Positions 1 to 14,267 of a stretch of 64,000 bases of DNA are shown in pieces. This stretch comes from Pseudorasbora parva (taxonomy: Eukaryota; Chordata; Actinopteri; Cypriniformes; Gobionidae), in assembly GCF_024679245.1 (NCBI RefSeq), contig NC_090174.1:48929974-48993973 (forward strand), in the 5' to 3' direction. The position numbers were made by a program, and so were the translations under genes. Under the pieces are notes generated by a model. It was not told the DNA's origin. It did not search any database and saw only the letters and a program-made list of their open reading frames with translations. The stretch's first letter is position 1, and every line of letters starts with the position of its first letter.

Positions 1-1050
<1,050 letters not shown>

Positions 1051-1054
1051 GTCT

Positions 1055-1710
1055 CTGGAATTTGGTCCCATTCTTGGCTGATATAGGTTTCCAGCTGCTA
1101 AAGAGTTCGTACGCTGATATAGGTTTCCAGCTGCTAAAGAGTTCATCTTCGACCTATTTTTGGTTTAATTATGCACAAAATGTTCTCTATAGGTAAAGAT
1201 CAGGCCAAATCAGCACCCGGACTCTTCTATGACAAACCCATGCTGTTGTAGCTGCAGTATATGGTTTTGCATTGTCCTGCTGAAATACACAAGGCCTTCC
1301 CTGAAAAACATGTCATCTGACGGGGAGCATATATTCCTCTAAAACCTTTATATACCTTTTAAACCTTTTAGCATTCATAGTGCCTTCCAAAACACGCAAG
1401 CTGTCCATATGCACTTATGCACCCCCATACCATCAGAGATGCTGGCTTTTGAACTGAAAGCTGATAACACGATGGAAGGTCTCTCTCCTCTTTAGACCAG
1501 CGGACAGTGTTCGTGATTTCCTACAAGAATGACTCATATGACCACAGAACACTTTTCCACTTTGAAATAGTCCATTTTAAATGAGCCTTGACCCACAGGA
1601 CATGACAGCGCTTCTGGACTATGTTCACATATGGCCTCCTTTTTGCATGATAGAGCTTTAAGTTGGCATGTGCAGATGTTAAGGCGGATTGTGTTTACCG
1701 ACATTGGTTT
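1055..1710 (-). pseudogene. Tc1-type transposase relic
   Basis: Read on the minus strand with several frame changes, pieces match the Tc1/mariner DDE transposase as I know it: ISKWKSVLWSYES (the WKKVLWSDES block), [38 protein letters not shown] (second catalytic D region) and ENILCIIKPKI, then QLETYISQEWDQIP near 1055. Stops and shifts make it non-coding. A 32-bp unit over the QLETYIS part is tandemly duplicated (1077-1108 and 1113-1144). No terminal inverted repeats were located. Confidence 0.8.
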
Positions 1711-4448
1711 CTGTAAGCATTCCTTATCCCATTTGTTAATGTCATTGACACATTCAGGGCGATCAGTGCAGTGTCATCTGATTAAAGGTCTAAGGGCATC
1801 CAATAAAGGTCTTAGGCCTTGCCCCTTTATGCCGAGTTCACACTCCCCGATTTTGACTTGCTGACAGGTTCTAGCGAAATCATGGATAAATGCCGGAAAT
1901 CATAGGCAAATCGGTGTTCGTGCACACGAGTGACAATCACACAGTGTGAATGATCAAATATGTAATTTTAAATTTAAATAAAAATAAATAAAATGTTTTT
2001 TAAATTATAATAAAATGAAAACTAAAAGACTTTCAAATCACATGAGCCAATATTTTATTCACAATAGAACATGGATAACATAAATGCTTAAATGTAGAAA
2101 TTGTACACTTTTATCCACTAATCAAGCTCATTTCTAATGTGATGGTCTAAAGGTCTCATACAAGTTGGCACAGGGGCAACAAATGGCTAAAAAATGGATT
2201 CAGCTGGGAGAACATCTAGCAAATAATTAACTGATATCAGGATTGTAACATGATTATAAAAGGTATGTCTTAGGCAGAGTTTAGACTGCACAATTTTAAA
2301 CTGGTCGGATCGACTGATGCGGCATTGCGTTCAAGAAATCAACACGTCTGTGATTGGCTACGTTGCACAATGCTGCAAAAACTTTCTAAATTTAAATTCC
2401 GCCCATGATCACGCCTGTAAATGGTTATTATCTTATTTTAGTTTCAGAAATTTCAAGAACTCAATGTGATACACGCACTGAATGACACACAGAGCATGCA
2501 ACACAGAAAAAGCCGCGTCTCTCGGCATGCGTTCGCAAATTCAGTTATCTTTCACGTCTTGTTGTCTGGCTATCACCAGAACAAGCTCAATCTTTCAAGA
2601 TTGAACATTAGTCTGGGGACTAATTACTCTGCTCTTGTACTGTTTAAGTCTATTTTTTACAGCACAAGAGGCGAGATCAACGGGCATAGTTCAAATGACT
2701 CTGTACGCAATTGGAAAATCCTTCAACCAATCAGACCAACGATCCATCACTTCTATATCTGTCAATATTCATGTTTCCATTACCCTTCAAATTGCACAAA
2801 TTGAAATTGTGAATTGACAATACGCTCGATGTAAACTCTTCAATTTCGCAAAAACTCCCATATATTGCAAAACAAAATTTACGCTTGCATGAGGTGGTTT
2901 TTCAGAAAATTCGAAAAAGGACATTTTACAAAAGTGCAATGGAAACGGTGACACATTGCTGCCACATAGGGCCTACATATTTTTTTCCACTCAATTATGT
3001 CATAACGAGATGTTAAGCATTTTTACAACTTCTTTTCTCGTAATAATGAGATCTTATGTTGTTAAAACAACATATATTTTCTCCTAATAAGGACAGTGGC
3101 GTAACTTAGTAATGACAGACCCCGGTGCAGCCACAAATATTATCATAACTATCTATAGGCCTACAGTAATTAAGACATATATTCAATAAATGTATTAAAA
3201 CAGAAAGACGCTATTGTTTCAGCCTTAATTAAAGGCCACGGAAACAGGCCAGCTATGTCAACCCATTCCAGGTTTGGTTTATCTTGGTTTGCTTCTTATT
3301 GAATATACAGGCAATTAGTTGATGAAACATCAATCAAAACTAAAATACAATTTATACAAAACTAACTTAATTTTAAAGAAAGGCTTTCTAGAAAATTAAA
3401 CTTGAAGTGGTCAAAATCATGTGGGAGTCTCCAGACCAGAGTTTCCGCTAGAAAAAAATGGTGCCGGTCAAAGTGACCGGCAGAGGTTTCGTTTTCCGGG
3501 CATTTTGATGATATGCCGGTCAAAAATTCCTGAAAGCAGTTTATGTTACTTAAAAAAAAAAAGACATAATCGGGCCGTATACATGTTTATTAGCCTAACT
3601 TTCAAATAGACGGGAAAAAAAACATGAACGTCCGATTGGCGTCAATCCACAGTCTCGGTATTCGGTTTTGAAGAGAGAAAAAATAGGCTACGAGGGCATA
3701 TTAGAAACGAGAACTTCTGACAAGTTTAACAGACTAGACCAGGGATTAAGCAAAGTGTGCAAATGTATTTGCCTTTATTCATGTGAAAAATCTTTGCACA
3801 ACACTATTGTGTTTAGATGCAATAATTAAACGCAATTAATAAATTTAATTATAAACTCAGTATGTCTCATTTAGTTGGTAACATTTAAATTGGCCACCGT
3901 GTGAAATGTCTCCCTGTCAAATGAACTTGAACAAACAAATGACTAGGCCTATAACATTGTCTCGTGTCATTTTGGCTACTTTTTACGCTTTTTTGCAGTG
4001 CTGAATTGTGCAGCTGCCGACTTAAAATCAAAAGTTCCCAGTGTCTCTCCACAACTTGCAATGCGTAACCTTGTTCTCCGCAAGGCGACTTCGCTGCTTC
4101 GTCTTTATCCGATTCTGCAGCGAGAACCCCCTCACTGCAGAAACAATCCTCCATAGCCACGGAGCGCTGTCATGACAGCGAGGGCATCACGTCGCAGGCT
4201 TACGGTATCGATAAGAGGCAGTTTTAATTAGTTTTAATTTGACCGAAAAGATTTAATTTTGTCGGACATTTAATTTTTTTCCCGGCCAATGTCCGGTAAT
4301 TACGTTTTTTTTTTTTTAACCCAGAGTTGACGAAGGTGCTGTCGTGTTTTTTCTTTTCTTTTCTTTTTAAGACAGCAGAAACAACTCACATTCCGTCATT
4401 TTCAGCCATACAGATAAGTTCAAGAGATAATTATATTTAATATAACTA
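1711..4448. other. dispersed-repeat mosaic, no gene recognised
   Basis: Contains two similar starts (near 1832 and 2278: GAGTTCACACT.. and GAGTTTAGACTGCAC..). A segment at 3430-4300 has complementary-looking ends rich in GCCGGTCA and CCCGGCCAATGTCCGG and probably is another old DNA transposon. A minus-strand ORF inside it (ATG at 4154, starting MEDCFCSEGVLAAE) has a CpG-richer upstream but is unrecognised. Confidence 0.35.
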
Positions 4449-4452
4449 TTAA

Positions 4453-5443
4453 AGGTAGGGTAGAATGATCTAAAACACTTTTGTCCAAATTTGTTTAAAC
4501 TTTCTTTATATGTCAATACATAATTAAAATGTAAGTACTCTGAAAAAGATAGTATAAAAATCGAGTGACTCTAGACTTTTTAATCTGCAATAAACACCGC
4601 TAATTATTTTCGTTCGGGACGAAACAAGTGATTGGCTTGGGCGACTGTCACTCTCTCTCGCTACCATGGTGACCACCGCTTTCGCTACACGATTTGCTCA
4701 CATGAGCGCGGCATGAAACCTAGGATGAGCAAAAGCAATCAACATTCACAGTGCCGGGTTTTGCAGTCAGCGAAGGAAAACAATGCAAAAAAAGGAAGAC
4801 AGTACAAGAAAATGGACAAAAAGTCTTTGGATAAACAAAGAAATCAAGCGCGAGTAAATATCGGCGTGGCTTTCCAACGATGGCGAGAACTGAGGGACCT
4901 CAAGGGGCTGAAAAACGACTCCTTACTGGCGGTATTTCTGCTGGACAGGTAATCTTTTATTTTGGTTATACATTTTTTTGGTTTTTGTTTTCATGAAGCA
5001 TGCATCACTAGCACATAAGGCTGCCTAATATAGCATAACATTACTTAGCATAAAGTTACAATGTTATACACTTAGCCATTAGTAGAGATGATAAATACTC
5101 AATAAGCTTAGTTCAAGTTGATTGCTGTCGTGTTGAATTTCGCAAAATTTAACTTCAGATAACAAAATGCATGTGTAAAAGCTAGTACACCGCATCCAGG
5201 AACTTTTTTAGAACTAAGTTAGCTTTAGCTATTACTAATCAACAATGCTTTCATCATGGAAACTCGTACATGAAAAACAGAGCCCGATCTCACGAAAATG
5301 CTATAAATAGTACGAGTTTGCAATCTCGTGGAATGGATACGCCAAAATGAGTTTTGCCGTGCAACGGTTTTTCGCGTGCATATGATACGCACTTTATGGC
5401 GTATTATACATACAAATGATTAAAAACGTTCCCTACCCTACCT
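4453..5443 (+). mobile_element. TTAA-flanked element carrying a first-exon-like ORF (RWREL type)
   Basis: Flanked by TTAA (4449-4452 and 5444-5447), with terminal inverted repeat AGGTAGGGTAG / CTACCCTACCT. 991 bp. TTAA duplication is the hallmark of piggyBac-like transposition. No transposase is present, so it is non-autonomous. Confidence 0.75.
4713..4948 (+). CDS. transposon-borne first exon, basic RWREL-motif ORF
   Basis: ATG at 4713 (the only in-frame ATG near the start of the open stretch) runs 78 codons plus 2 nt to a donor GACAG|gtaatc. It has a Lys-rich stretch, then ARVNIGVAFQRWRELRDLKG and LLAVFLLDR. It is homologous to the ORF at 16320 inside a different TTAA element. I recall this RxRxNxGxAFxRWRELK block heading many uncharacterised fish proteins; its function is unknown. 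GC content rises just upstream, suggesting an accompanying promoter. Confidence 0.45.
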
Positions 5444-5876
5444 TTAACTGTCAACTTTTATTTGTGTACACTAACAAAAGGCTGTAGACCTAGGGAACAG
5501 ATTATTTTGCATGCACTGCACTCTAAGCTCCGTCTTCATTTAAATGTTTTATCTTGTTTATTAAATGCTAAGTTTTTCCATTTCAAAAGCATTTCTAAAT
5601 TAAGTATATATATTTTTATATATCTGCTTTTGTCGAGTCGCACTGCTCATGTCTGGTGTAGACATGGTGTTCCCTAAGACTAAGTCTTAAAAAAAAAAAA
5701 AAAACATAAGAATTTCTAAACTAAAAAGTAAAATTTAAGTAATATGTATATTGTTAAAATAAAACAAAGTTAATTATATGTTTTGGCTTATCCATTTCAT
5801 CATTTGAAAATCTAAAATTAGCAAAAGGTGGCAGCTTGAAATCTGGATTTCACCAAATTGAAGTCTGAGGATTTAA

Positions 5877-6723
5877 AGGTGCACTTTGCAACTTTCCGTC
5901 CACTGGATGGCGCCTATTCTAAACAAAGGCGTTGTTTGAGGACACCAAGTGTGAGCGCAGTATCTTGGGACATATGGTCTTCACCTCACAGCCGGTGGAA
6001 AATAGGATTGGGGCAGAAATCAAGTTTATTGATTGATGCGGTTATTAATGTTACTGTAGTGTAAATTAGAGCAGGACCGAGTGTTATGGAGCTGAGCACG
6101 GCCGCTAGAGTGATTGTTATACAAACTATACTGACTTTTATTATGACAGGACAGGATGGGACGGGACACAGTCGCCGCAGCTTTGTTTATCATATTAGAT
6201 ACATTTAAGTGTGTTTAAAATGATGTTGACGTTACTCTGTGCGTTCGCTTGGAGCTGCTGTGACATTTTCACACTGCTAAGAGAAAAACACCATGCTAAA
6301 ACATTGTAAAACTAAAACATAGTTTTGATATTGTAAAACGTAGCAAATGGGGTCCTTAGTTAAAATAGCAATTTTCTCACAATTTACAAATTGTTGGAAA
6401 CATTTGGGATATTGTAAGTACTCAACTGAACTAGGGCTGGGATAAACGATTATTTTTTAAACGATTAATCTAGCGATTATTTTTTTCGATGCATCGATTA
6501 ATCTAACGATTAATTGTTCCTGTCCGATTCGGTTACGATTCGATTCGATTACCGATTATCTCCCCATTAATTGCCTAATAGCAATTTATACATGTTGATT
6601 TAATTATCTGAATGAAAAAACGAATTCCTTAACATTGCAATATATGTTTATTGCTCTTAAAATTCCAAAGTAAGACTATACAAGAGCAATGCATTCAATA
6701 AAACCTTGAAAACATAAAGTAGG

Positions 6724-6768
<45 letters not shown>

Positions 6769-8133
6769 TAAATAAGTATTAACCTACAACAAAGAAACAT
6801 ATTATACGATTTTTCTATGTATGCAGCTCAACCTACAGGCTATGCCCATCGATTAAATATCAACAAGTTGGTTAATCAAATCCGGGGACACACTGCAAGC
6901 GTGAGCGTCTTGGCTGCGTGGCGTGTCCGTTTTTGTTTCGGCTCACATGTTAACAGGTTGGCGTTTGCACACTGCCTGTGACGCGCGGAAAACGCGTGCA
7001 TGCTGGAAATAGAAGAGCGCCTATTTTTCACGCGTGTTGGGAGCGTCTCCGGGCAAAATAGAATACGAAAAGATGTTTATATAATCATTTTGACACGAAT
7101 ACATATTATTAAATTACATTTTCATGTTTGAAAGTCTGTAGGTTTACATAAATGCAAATATATAGGCCTAATTGTAATAATAAAAAAACGTCAATTATCG
7201 ATTTTGAAATATTGCAACTGTCAATACAGAACGAAATATTCTGTAGCCTATTTTGCCGTCAATACCAGATATGTGGCTACTGCCGACGTTTTCTTTGCTT
7301 TATCAGTAGGCTATTTATGTTTAACATTAGGAATAGGGCTTCCCTCCGCATCAATAGCAGCAGCAGCGCCGCGTCAGACACGCTTCTCGTGTGCAAAGGC
7401 AGAGAAAACGCCACGCAGCCCCGTGGCTGATCCGCAACAGAAACGCCACGCGCATCCGCGGCATGACAGTGAAAACAGTTACATGTAGAGTGCATTACGG
7501 CGCCAATATTCCGTTTAAAACCGGAATAGTCCTGGGATGAAACTGCTCACTTAGAGGATGGATACCCTCGGTCACATCAGCGCGATTAGACATTGAACAT
7601 TTTAAATTTAAAACAGCTTATTATGTAGGTAACGTCAATGTGTCCGATGCTTTCACTTGATGCAAACGTTTGTTTTTGTGATTAAAATACATCAAATATT
7701 ACCAAAACATCTGTCTTCCTGTGTGCAGAAATTTGTTTATGTAGCCGTGACAACAAAACGCGTGCGCGCATGCCTGTGATGCTCCGTGCGCACCGCGCGC
7801 CAACCCCATAGACTGTGGCCAACCCGCAAGCCTTGCACTTCTGAAAGTCTGAGGAGCCACTCGTGTTGCTACCATAGATATACATAATAAATAATATACT
7901 TAATTACATAATATACTTTATTATGTACATCTATGGTTGCTACTACTCTCCGGCGCCGCCATCTTTATTTTGAGTCTGACGAATCGACGCGCATATTTTG
8001 CGTCGACGTATTTTTTGCGTCGACGTCATCGATGACGTCGACGCGTTGTCCCAGCCCTAAACTGAACAAAATATATAACACTGCCCTAGTGGTTTTTGGA
8101 TATTTTACTGGAAAAATACGACATAGTGCACCT
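5877..8133. mobile_element. TTAA-flanked element interrupted by an hAT-like element
   Basis: TTAA at 5873-5876 and 8134-8137; ends AGGTGCACTTTG and (C)ATAGTGCACCT are inverted repeats. Removing the nested element (6432-8059 plus its duplicated 8 bp) leaves about 620 bp. No supported coding content. Confidence 0.65.
6432..8059. mobile_element. hAT-like non-autonomous element, 1.6 kb, nested
   Basis: Ends TAGGGCTGGGA...TCCCAGCCCTA with an exact 8-bp target duplication AACTGAAC (6424-6431 and 8060-8067). The interior holds clustered CGATTA/CGTCGACG subterminal repeats, a (CA)n run (6725-6767) and CpG-rich parts, but no transposase. Confidence 0.85.
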
Positions 8134-8623
8134 TTAAGGACAGCAAAAAAAGATACACAACAAACCCTGTAGACAACAAAACAGCTTAATCTTTAACCTT
8201 CGCTTTTCAATTGGTAGACCATGTAACAAACATAATCCTACAGTGAGGCTGTAGAACCACTGAAACATGTTTGAGGGAAATGGAAATATAGAAAGGAGGT
8301 GTGATTTTTATGATTAATTGTCTAATCTGGGCCTAGAGAGAAGCAGGGAAATGATCAAATATTCATATCTTTCTGAATCTCCAATTACGCTTATGTATGT
8401 CAGACTCTTTTGCTTCCTCTCGATCTTTCTAACAATAATAATACCATTTTAACCCACAAAAAAACCCTTCCCTAAATCTAACTTTAAAATCTTTTAAATC
8501 TGTACCCAATTAGGCTAGGTTATGGTTAACTTTATTGTCCATTCTGTTTGACACAGAGCGCAAATTTGTCTTTGACACTGATGTCATAAATATATACAAA
8601 AAATAAATAATTCCTATAAATAA

Positions 8624-8891
<268 letters not shown>

Positions 8892-9419
8892 ATTTTTTTT
8901 TATTATTATTATTATTATTAATCTAATCAATCAATTAATTTTTTTTTATAATGAAAATCATTATCTTGCATTACTTCAGAAAATAGTGTGATTTAAAATA
9001 ATCACTGCCACTGGGACAAAAAAAAAAGTATACATATTTCTTCTTGCCAAACATTTTGAAATGGGAGCATTTCAAAAACAGAGTGAAGGAGGTGAGATTG
9101 GTCTATCGCAATTGCCCTTTTTTCCCTTTCACAAGATTCCTTTATACGCTCTCGCTCTCTCTATCCCAGAGTGCAAAGGGGCTCCCAGGGATGCCTAACC
9201 TGATGAATATTTCATTTTTGATGACTTACGAAAATAAATAAGTCATATTTGCACACGCCTAGGCCTGTACATGCTGACATTTAAAAGCTATTTGAAGAAA
9301 TACTCCCACATGTGATGTTAAAAATAATACAAAAGACACATAAGTACTTAAAAAATAAATATAGCTCATATTACAGTGCACCACTTTAACTAATATGGCA
9401 TCTTATGTCATATACAGTC

Positions 9420-10180
9420 CTGATCAGAATTGTATTAAAAAAAATAAAATCTAAATTATCAAAATTATTGGCACCCTTGGAAGATATGCACAAAGAAACT
9501 GAAAATAAATCTGCCTTATGAGCTTTTATTTAAATACAATTGTATTAGTTTTTCACTAATACACAGTTTCCATAATTAATGGCACCCTTTTATTCAATAC
9601 TTTTTGCAATTTCCTTTTGCCAAGATAACTCTGATGAGTCTTCTCCTATAGCCTGATGAGGTTGTAGAACACCTGACAAGAGATCAGGAACATTCCTCCT
9701 TATATAATCTCTGCAGATCCTTCAAATTCCCAAGTCCATGTTGATAAACTCTCCCCTTCAGTTTTCTATAGGATTCAGGTCAAAAGACTAGAAATGCATT
9801 AATTTTGATGATTGTTTAGGATTAATGTCCTGATGGAAGATCCAGCCACAAGTACCATTATAAGATTTCAAGCAGAGGCTGTCAAGTTGTTTTTTTAAAT
9901 TGTTGGTATTTGATAGAATCCATGATGCCATGCAGCCACCAACAGAAAAATAGGCCCACAAAATTAAAGATCCAGCAGTATATTTAATCATACTCACAGG
10001 GTACTTTTATACTCTTAGGTGCACCAAGCCCATCCCGTGGATTTGCTACCAAAAGGCTCTTTTTTGTTTGTTTCATCTGACCATACAACCTCTTGTGCAT
10101 TAAGACAAAGACACGTCCTCATCCATGGAGATTCAAAACATTTCCTGCTCATTGCCTCACTTGCATCAGCCGATAAATAA
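9420..10180. mobile_element. degraded DNA transposon relic ('ATTATTGGCACCCTT' type)
   Basis: Contains ATTATTGGCACCCTTGG near 9463, then GTTTGTTTCATCTGACCAT near 10064, a combination I recall from old Tc1/mariner-group repeats in many fish. No intact ORF or ends. Confidence 0.35.
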
Positions 10181-11925
10181 TTTTAATTTCACAAATTTTT
10201 GTTTAAAATAGGTTTAAAGCCCAGAAACAAGAATTTAGACACCCTGTCTCTAATAGGCTTCCTTATTTAATGCAATTAAGAATCACTTGCTGTTAAATTA
10301 AAATGAGCTACTTTCACTTTTCAATATGAATCGCTCTGCGGTAAACATAATAGAATCTTATTAGAAACCAAACTGCATTTGATTTTGGCACAGTATTGAA
10401 TTTTGTGCTGTGGTTGGGCCACTCATAGAAGAGGCTGAAAAGACTTTTTCTGTTATTAGCAATACATTAGATTTCTACGGGCTTCTGTCACTCAGACAGA
10501 CCTCTGTTCATTTAGGAGGCAGACACAGACTGATGCTTTGCTGCTGCTTCTGGACACACAGAGGCACAGAGAGAGTTAGAGAGTGAGAGAGAGACTCATT
10601 AAACTAGCATTACCTCTTGAGAAAAGAGTGAAAGAGAGAGCTCAAATCTGATCAGATCTCAAAATGGAATAGTCACTCTACATGAGGTCAACCAAGAGAT
10701 CATGAATTATGCAGTTATGAGGTGCCTCATCAGGTAATGAAAAACACCATATATGCAAACATATACTTCATTATTTACAAACTCATTCATATGAATGAAG
10801 TGTTTAATTTCTGTGCTATTAGCAGCACCAAAGAGAACCACAAAAATAGTGACCGTCTCTTCAAATAAGTTTTAAGTACTCACTAAATGGTACTGGCCAG
10901 ACAGGTAGTTCCAACAACTCATGTCATTGTTTGAGCGTAGGTTATGTTTAGTCTTACCGGGGCATTCAGACAAGTAGATTGCAATTCTGTTTAATGCTGC
11001 TCTATGTATGTATGTATGTATGTATGTATGTGTATACATACATGCATACGTACATGCATACATATATAGTTATGTATGTATGTATGCATGTAGTTATGCA
11101 TGGATGGAGGAAGCAGGGTGAAGCAGAAGCAGACATTCATGGTGTGGGTGGCACAGGGAGAATGAGAAAACCAAGACACAGTCAATAAGAACAGAGAAAG
11201 TCGGAGAGAGACAAAAACACTAGCTCATTAGTTTAATAATAGATTCATTGGTTGGACTGAAAGATACTCATGTACCCATATAGATCCATTTGCCATATTT
11301 TTTTCACTGCAATCTATACCTAATCTAACACCCTTTTATATTCAATATCACCATCTTATTTGCTTTCACTCAAAAAAAAAACTTGGATATCCATGACAGA
11401 TTATACATTTTTCACTGCTGCTATTATAAGTGCCAACAATTCTTGCAATATTTTGTGTCATAAACCACAAAAGACAGTCAACAAGTCAGAATCACACATT
11501 CTAGATTCATACATTTTCCCTGGCAGACTGCCGGATGTCTCTCTGAAATTGCATCATAGTCAAACTGGAGCAGGAGATTTTAGCCAGCTCTTGCCATTTT
11601 ATATGCAACACTGATCAGTGGTTGGTTGCATAAACTGCTTAGACAAGTTAGTCATCTAAGTTTTTTTTTCTATAAAGGGGTCATGAACTGCATTTTTTAA
11701 AAGTATTTTATAAATGTTTCCTGAGGTGCACTTATAATGTCAGTATGATTTTTACATCAAAACTGTCGTAATTTAGAAATAAAAGGCCATTTTGTACCCT
11801 GATTGCATCCCTCTGATTTGAATGCTCTGATGGAAGGGGTGTGTCTGCTGTGAGACTTCAATGTAAACAACGCTACTGAATGAACAAACCAGTGTTAGGC
11901 GGCTTAGGCGAATTACTATAATAGT
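10181..11925. other. unc13b intron 2 sequence, no gene seen
   Basis: Holds an ATGT tetranucleotide repeat (11004-11031, with decayed copies to about 11090). A short stretch starting AAAGGGGTCATGAACTGC (11674) resembles a dispersed repeat end. Confidence 0.4.
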
Positions 11926-12583
11926 GCACTCTAAAAACTCCAATTAATAAAATGTTGGAAGAGCAAAAAAATATATGTTGAACTAAATTTCTTACTTGTG
12001 CCTAGTTAAGAAGACTAATTATATTAAGTCTGCAGAAATATATTTGAAAAACATTAAATGAATTGATATTTTTCAAATCCAGTTAACATTTAGAATTGCA
12101 AATGTTGACTGGACTAAAAAACGCGAATCCAGTCAACATTTTATAAAAGTATAGGATATGGCCAACACAATATTTTACTATGGTAAATAGATTTTTGTTT
12201 GTGCTGTTGAAATGGGCTGTTAGAAACATTTGATAAAATAGCCTATATCAGAACAATATTTGTGAAATTAGATATTATATAGTATTTTCAATGTTTTGTT
12301 TATTATGGTAGGCCCTATCTGCATTATAATGAGAAGATGGATCCTACAACACTTACATATTACATATTTAATATACATATATAATTCATGAACATATGTA
12401 GTTAATTGTGGTATTAATCTGCCTAATTTTAATGAATACGTACAAGAGCTTGTTTGACTACGCGAAAGGATCTGTATTGCTCGTTTGATTTCGCGGAAGC
12501 ATCTCTGGAGTACTTTGATCCGCGGAAGGATACAGATCAAAGGACTTCGCGAGGTTCGAGAGGCAGCAGCAGCAATTTTGAGG

Positions 12584-13357
12584 ATGCAGTTCACGCGTCA
12601 GGTAAGTGTTAATGATTAAACTGCAGACAAATATGTCGAACATATTAGGCTTGTGTGGATATTTAACTTAGAAGTGAAGTAAGAAGTAAATTAGAAGTAA
12701 ATGTATCCAAGGGAAATAGGTATTATTTAGGCCTAAGTGATGTCTACGTCAAGTTCACTCCTCATCGAATAAATGATTTACGTTACGTTAATGTGGTCTT
12801 TAACCATGTTTAAGTAATAATACATAATTTTGTTTTAAACTATAATACTATATAATGTATTTTAGATTTAATCTCAGCGTGTTGTGTGCTATTTTTGTGT
12901 CAGACAAACTTTCTCTCATTAACTATAACGTTAGGCCAAGGTGCTGTGGTGATTTTTATACGTGCAAATTTACTGAAACATGTCAAACGTGTAACTTAAT
13001 GTAGGCCAAATAATGTACGCTATTTAGGGTTACGTGGTTGTGTTGAACGTGATTTTTTTCGCGTTCCAACTTTTGAAATTGTCCCGTAAATTAAGGGAAC
13101 AACATAACCATGAATAAGTTACTATGATAAAATGGCGCTCATTTCATCGTCCTCACAAGTGGGACGAATTCTAAACCCTTAGTTTAGTCACATATGGAAG
13201 TAAATTCTTAATATTGATAAAATGTATAAAGAATATAATTTTTTTTTTTAATTATTGTTAATTTTTCTCTTTCTTTCTCCAACAGGGTGTGACCAAGATA
13301 TCCATTGATGCTGACTCGTTGCAAAGTTTCTCATCCAAGCCAGTCAGTTCTTCTTAA
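12584..13357 (+). other. possible spliced 29-codon ORF inside the composite element
   Basis: A CpG-rich stretch leads to ATG 12584, six codons, then CAG|gtaagt (exon end 12601). An acceptor ctccaacag opens 13286, continuing in phase to a TAA at 13355-13357, with MQFTRQ joined to GVTKISIDADSLQSFSSKP. The splice sites are good; the product is unrecognised and may not be translated. Confidence 0.25.
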
Positions 13358-13675
13358 AGGGATAGTTAACCCAACAATGAAAATTCTGTCATTTACCCTC
13401 ATGTTGTTCCAAACCTGTATGAGTTTTTGTTCTGCTGAACACAAAATAAGATATTTGGAAGAATGTTTGTAACCAAGCCGATGGAGCAACCAATCACTAC
13501 CATAGTATGGCGGGAAATACTATGGTAGTGAATGGCTGTTCTATCTGCTTTGTTACAAACATTCTTCCAAATATCTTATTTTGTGTTCAGCAGAACAAAG
13601 AAAATTATACAGTATTTGAAAAACATGAGGGCGAATAAATGAGGACAGAATATTCCTTTTTGGTGAACTATCCCT
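13358..13675. mobile_element. palindromic TTAA-flanked MITE
   Basis: Ends AGGGATAGTTAACCC...GGTGAACTATCCCT; left flank TTAA, right flank TTAC (one change). Long inner arms pair (AACACAAAATAAGATATTTG with its complement), so the copy folds into one hairpin. This is the commonest cyprinid MITE type in the window. Confidence 0.8.
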
Positions 13676-14267
13676 TTACCAGCTGAAACACTGACAAGAA
13701 GCAAGAATGCTCCACTGTATCTACTTTGACTGTGTATGTATTTTCAAAACTAAAGGTGCATTAAAGACATTATAGAAAAGTGACAAGGGTGTTTGGTAAT
13801 TTTTTTATTATTTAAAGAAATTTGAAATTAATTCTTATGAAAATGTATTGTTTGTATGCCAAATTTTATAAATGCAGATGATACAATGTGCTTTAATTTG
13901 TTTTTATCCTCACTATAACATGTTGTAACTAGTTCCACCACTGCAATTTCTAGTAACAATTAAAACCATTTAAAAATGAAACCCCTAATTAAAATGTTTT
14001 AGTTGAATTAATTATAAAAACAAGTAGAGTAAACGTACATTTTAAAGTTGAAGTCAAGTTTGAGCCAACTAAAAATTATTAATTCAATTAACTTTAAAAA
14101 TAATTGAGCAAACGTACATTTTAATGTTGAAGTCAAGTTTGAGCCAAGTTTGAGCAAATATTAATTCAGGTAACAATTTCTAGAACGAAATTGAGTGAAC
14201 GTAAAATATCTGTGGAACTAGTTACTAAATAATAATTCGTTGAAAGCACTAGAAATTTTTTACAGTG

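Larger units (their letters stand above)
11926..14267. mobile_element. probable composite CACTG/CAGTG-ended element
   Basis: Begins CACTCTAAAAA and ends TTTTTTACAGTG, resembling the ends of the cleaner element at 47120-47500. It contains imperfect tandem units around 14030-14180 (GTTGAAGTCAAGTTTGAGCC repeated), a possible two-exon mini-ORF, and a nested TTAA element. The boundaries are weak. Confidence 0.3.

Noticed and set aside
10980..11190. MYVCMYV-type ORFs
   Set aside because: Translation of the ATGT tetranucleotide repeat.
13355..13357. Stop codon created by the TTAA insertion
   Set aside because: The TAA is part of the target TTAA and would have existed before insertion.
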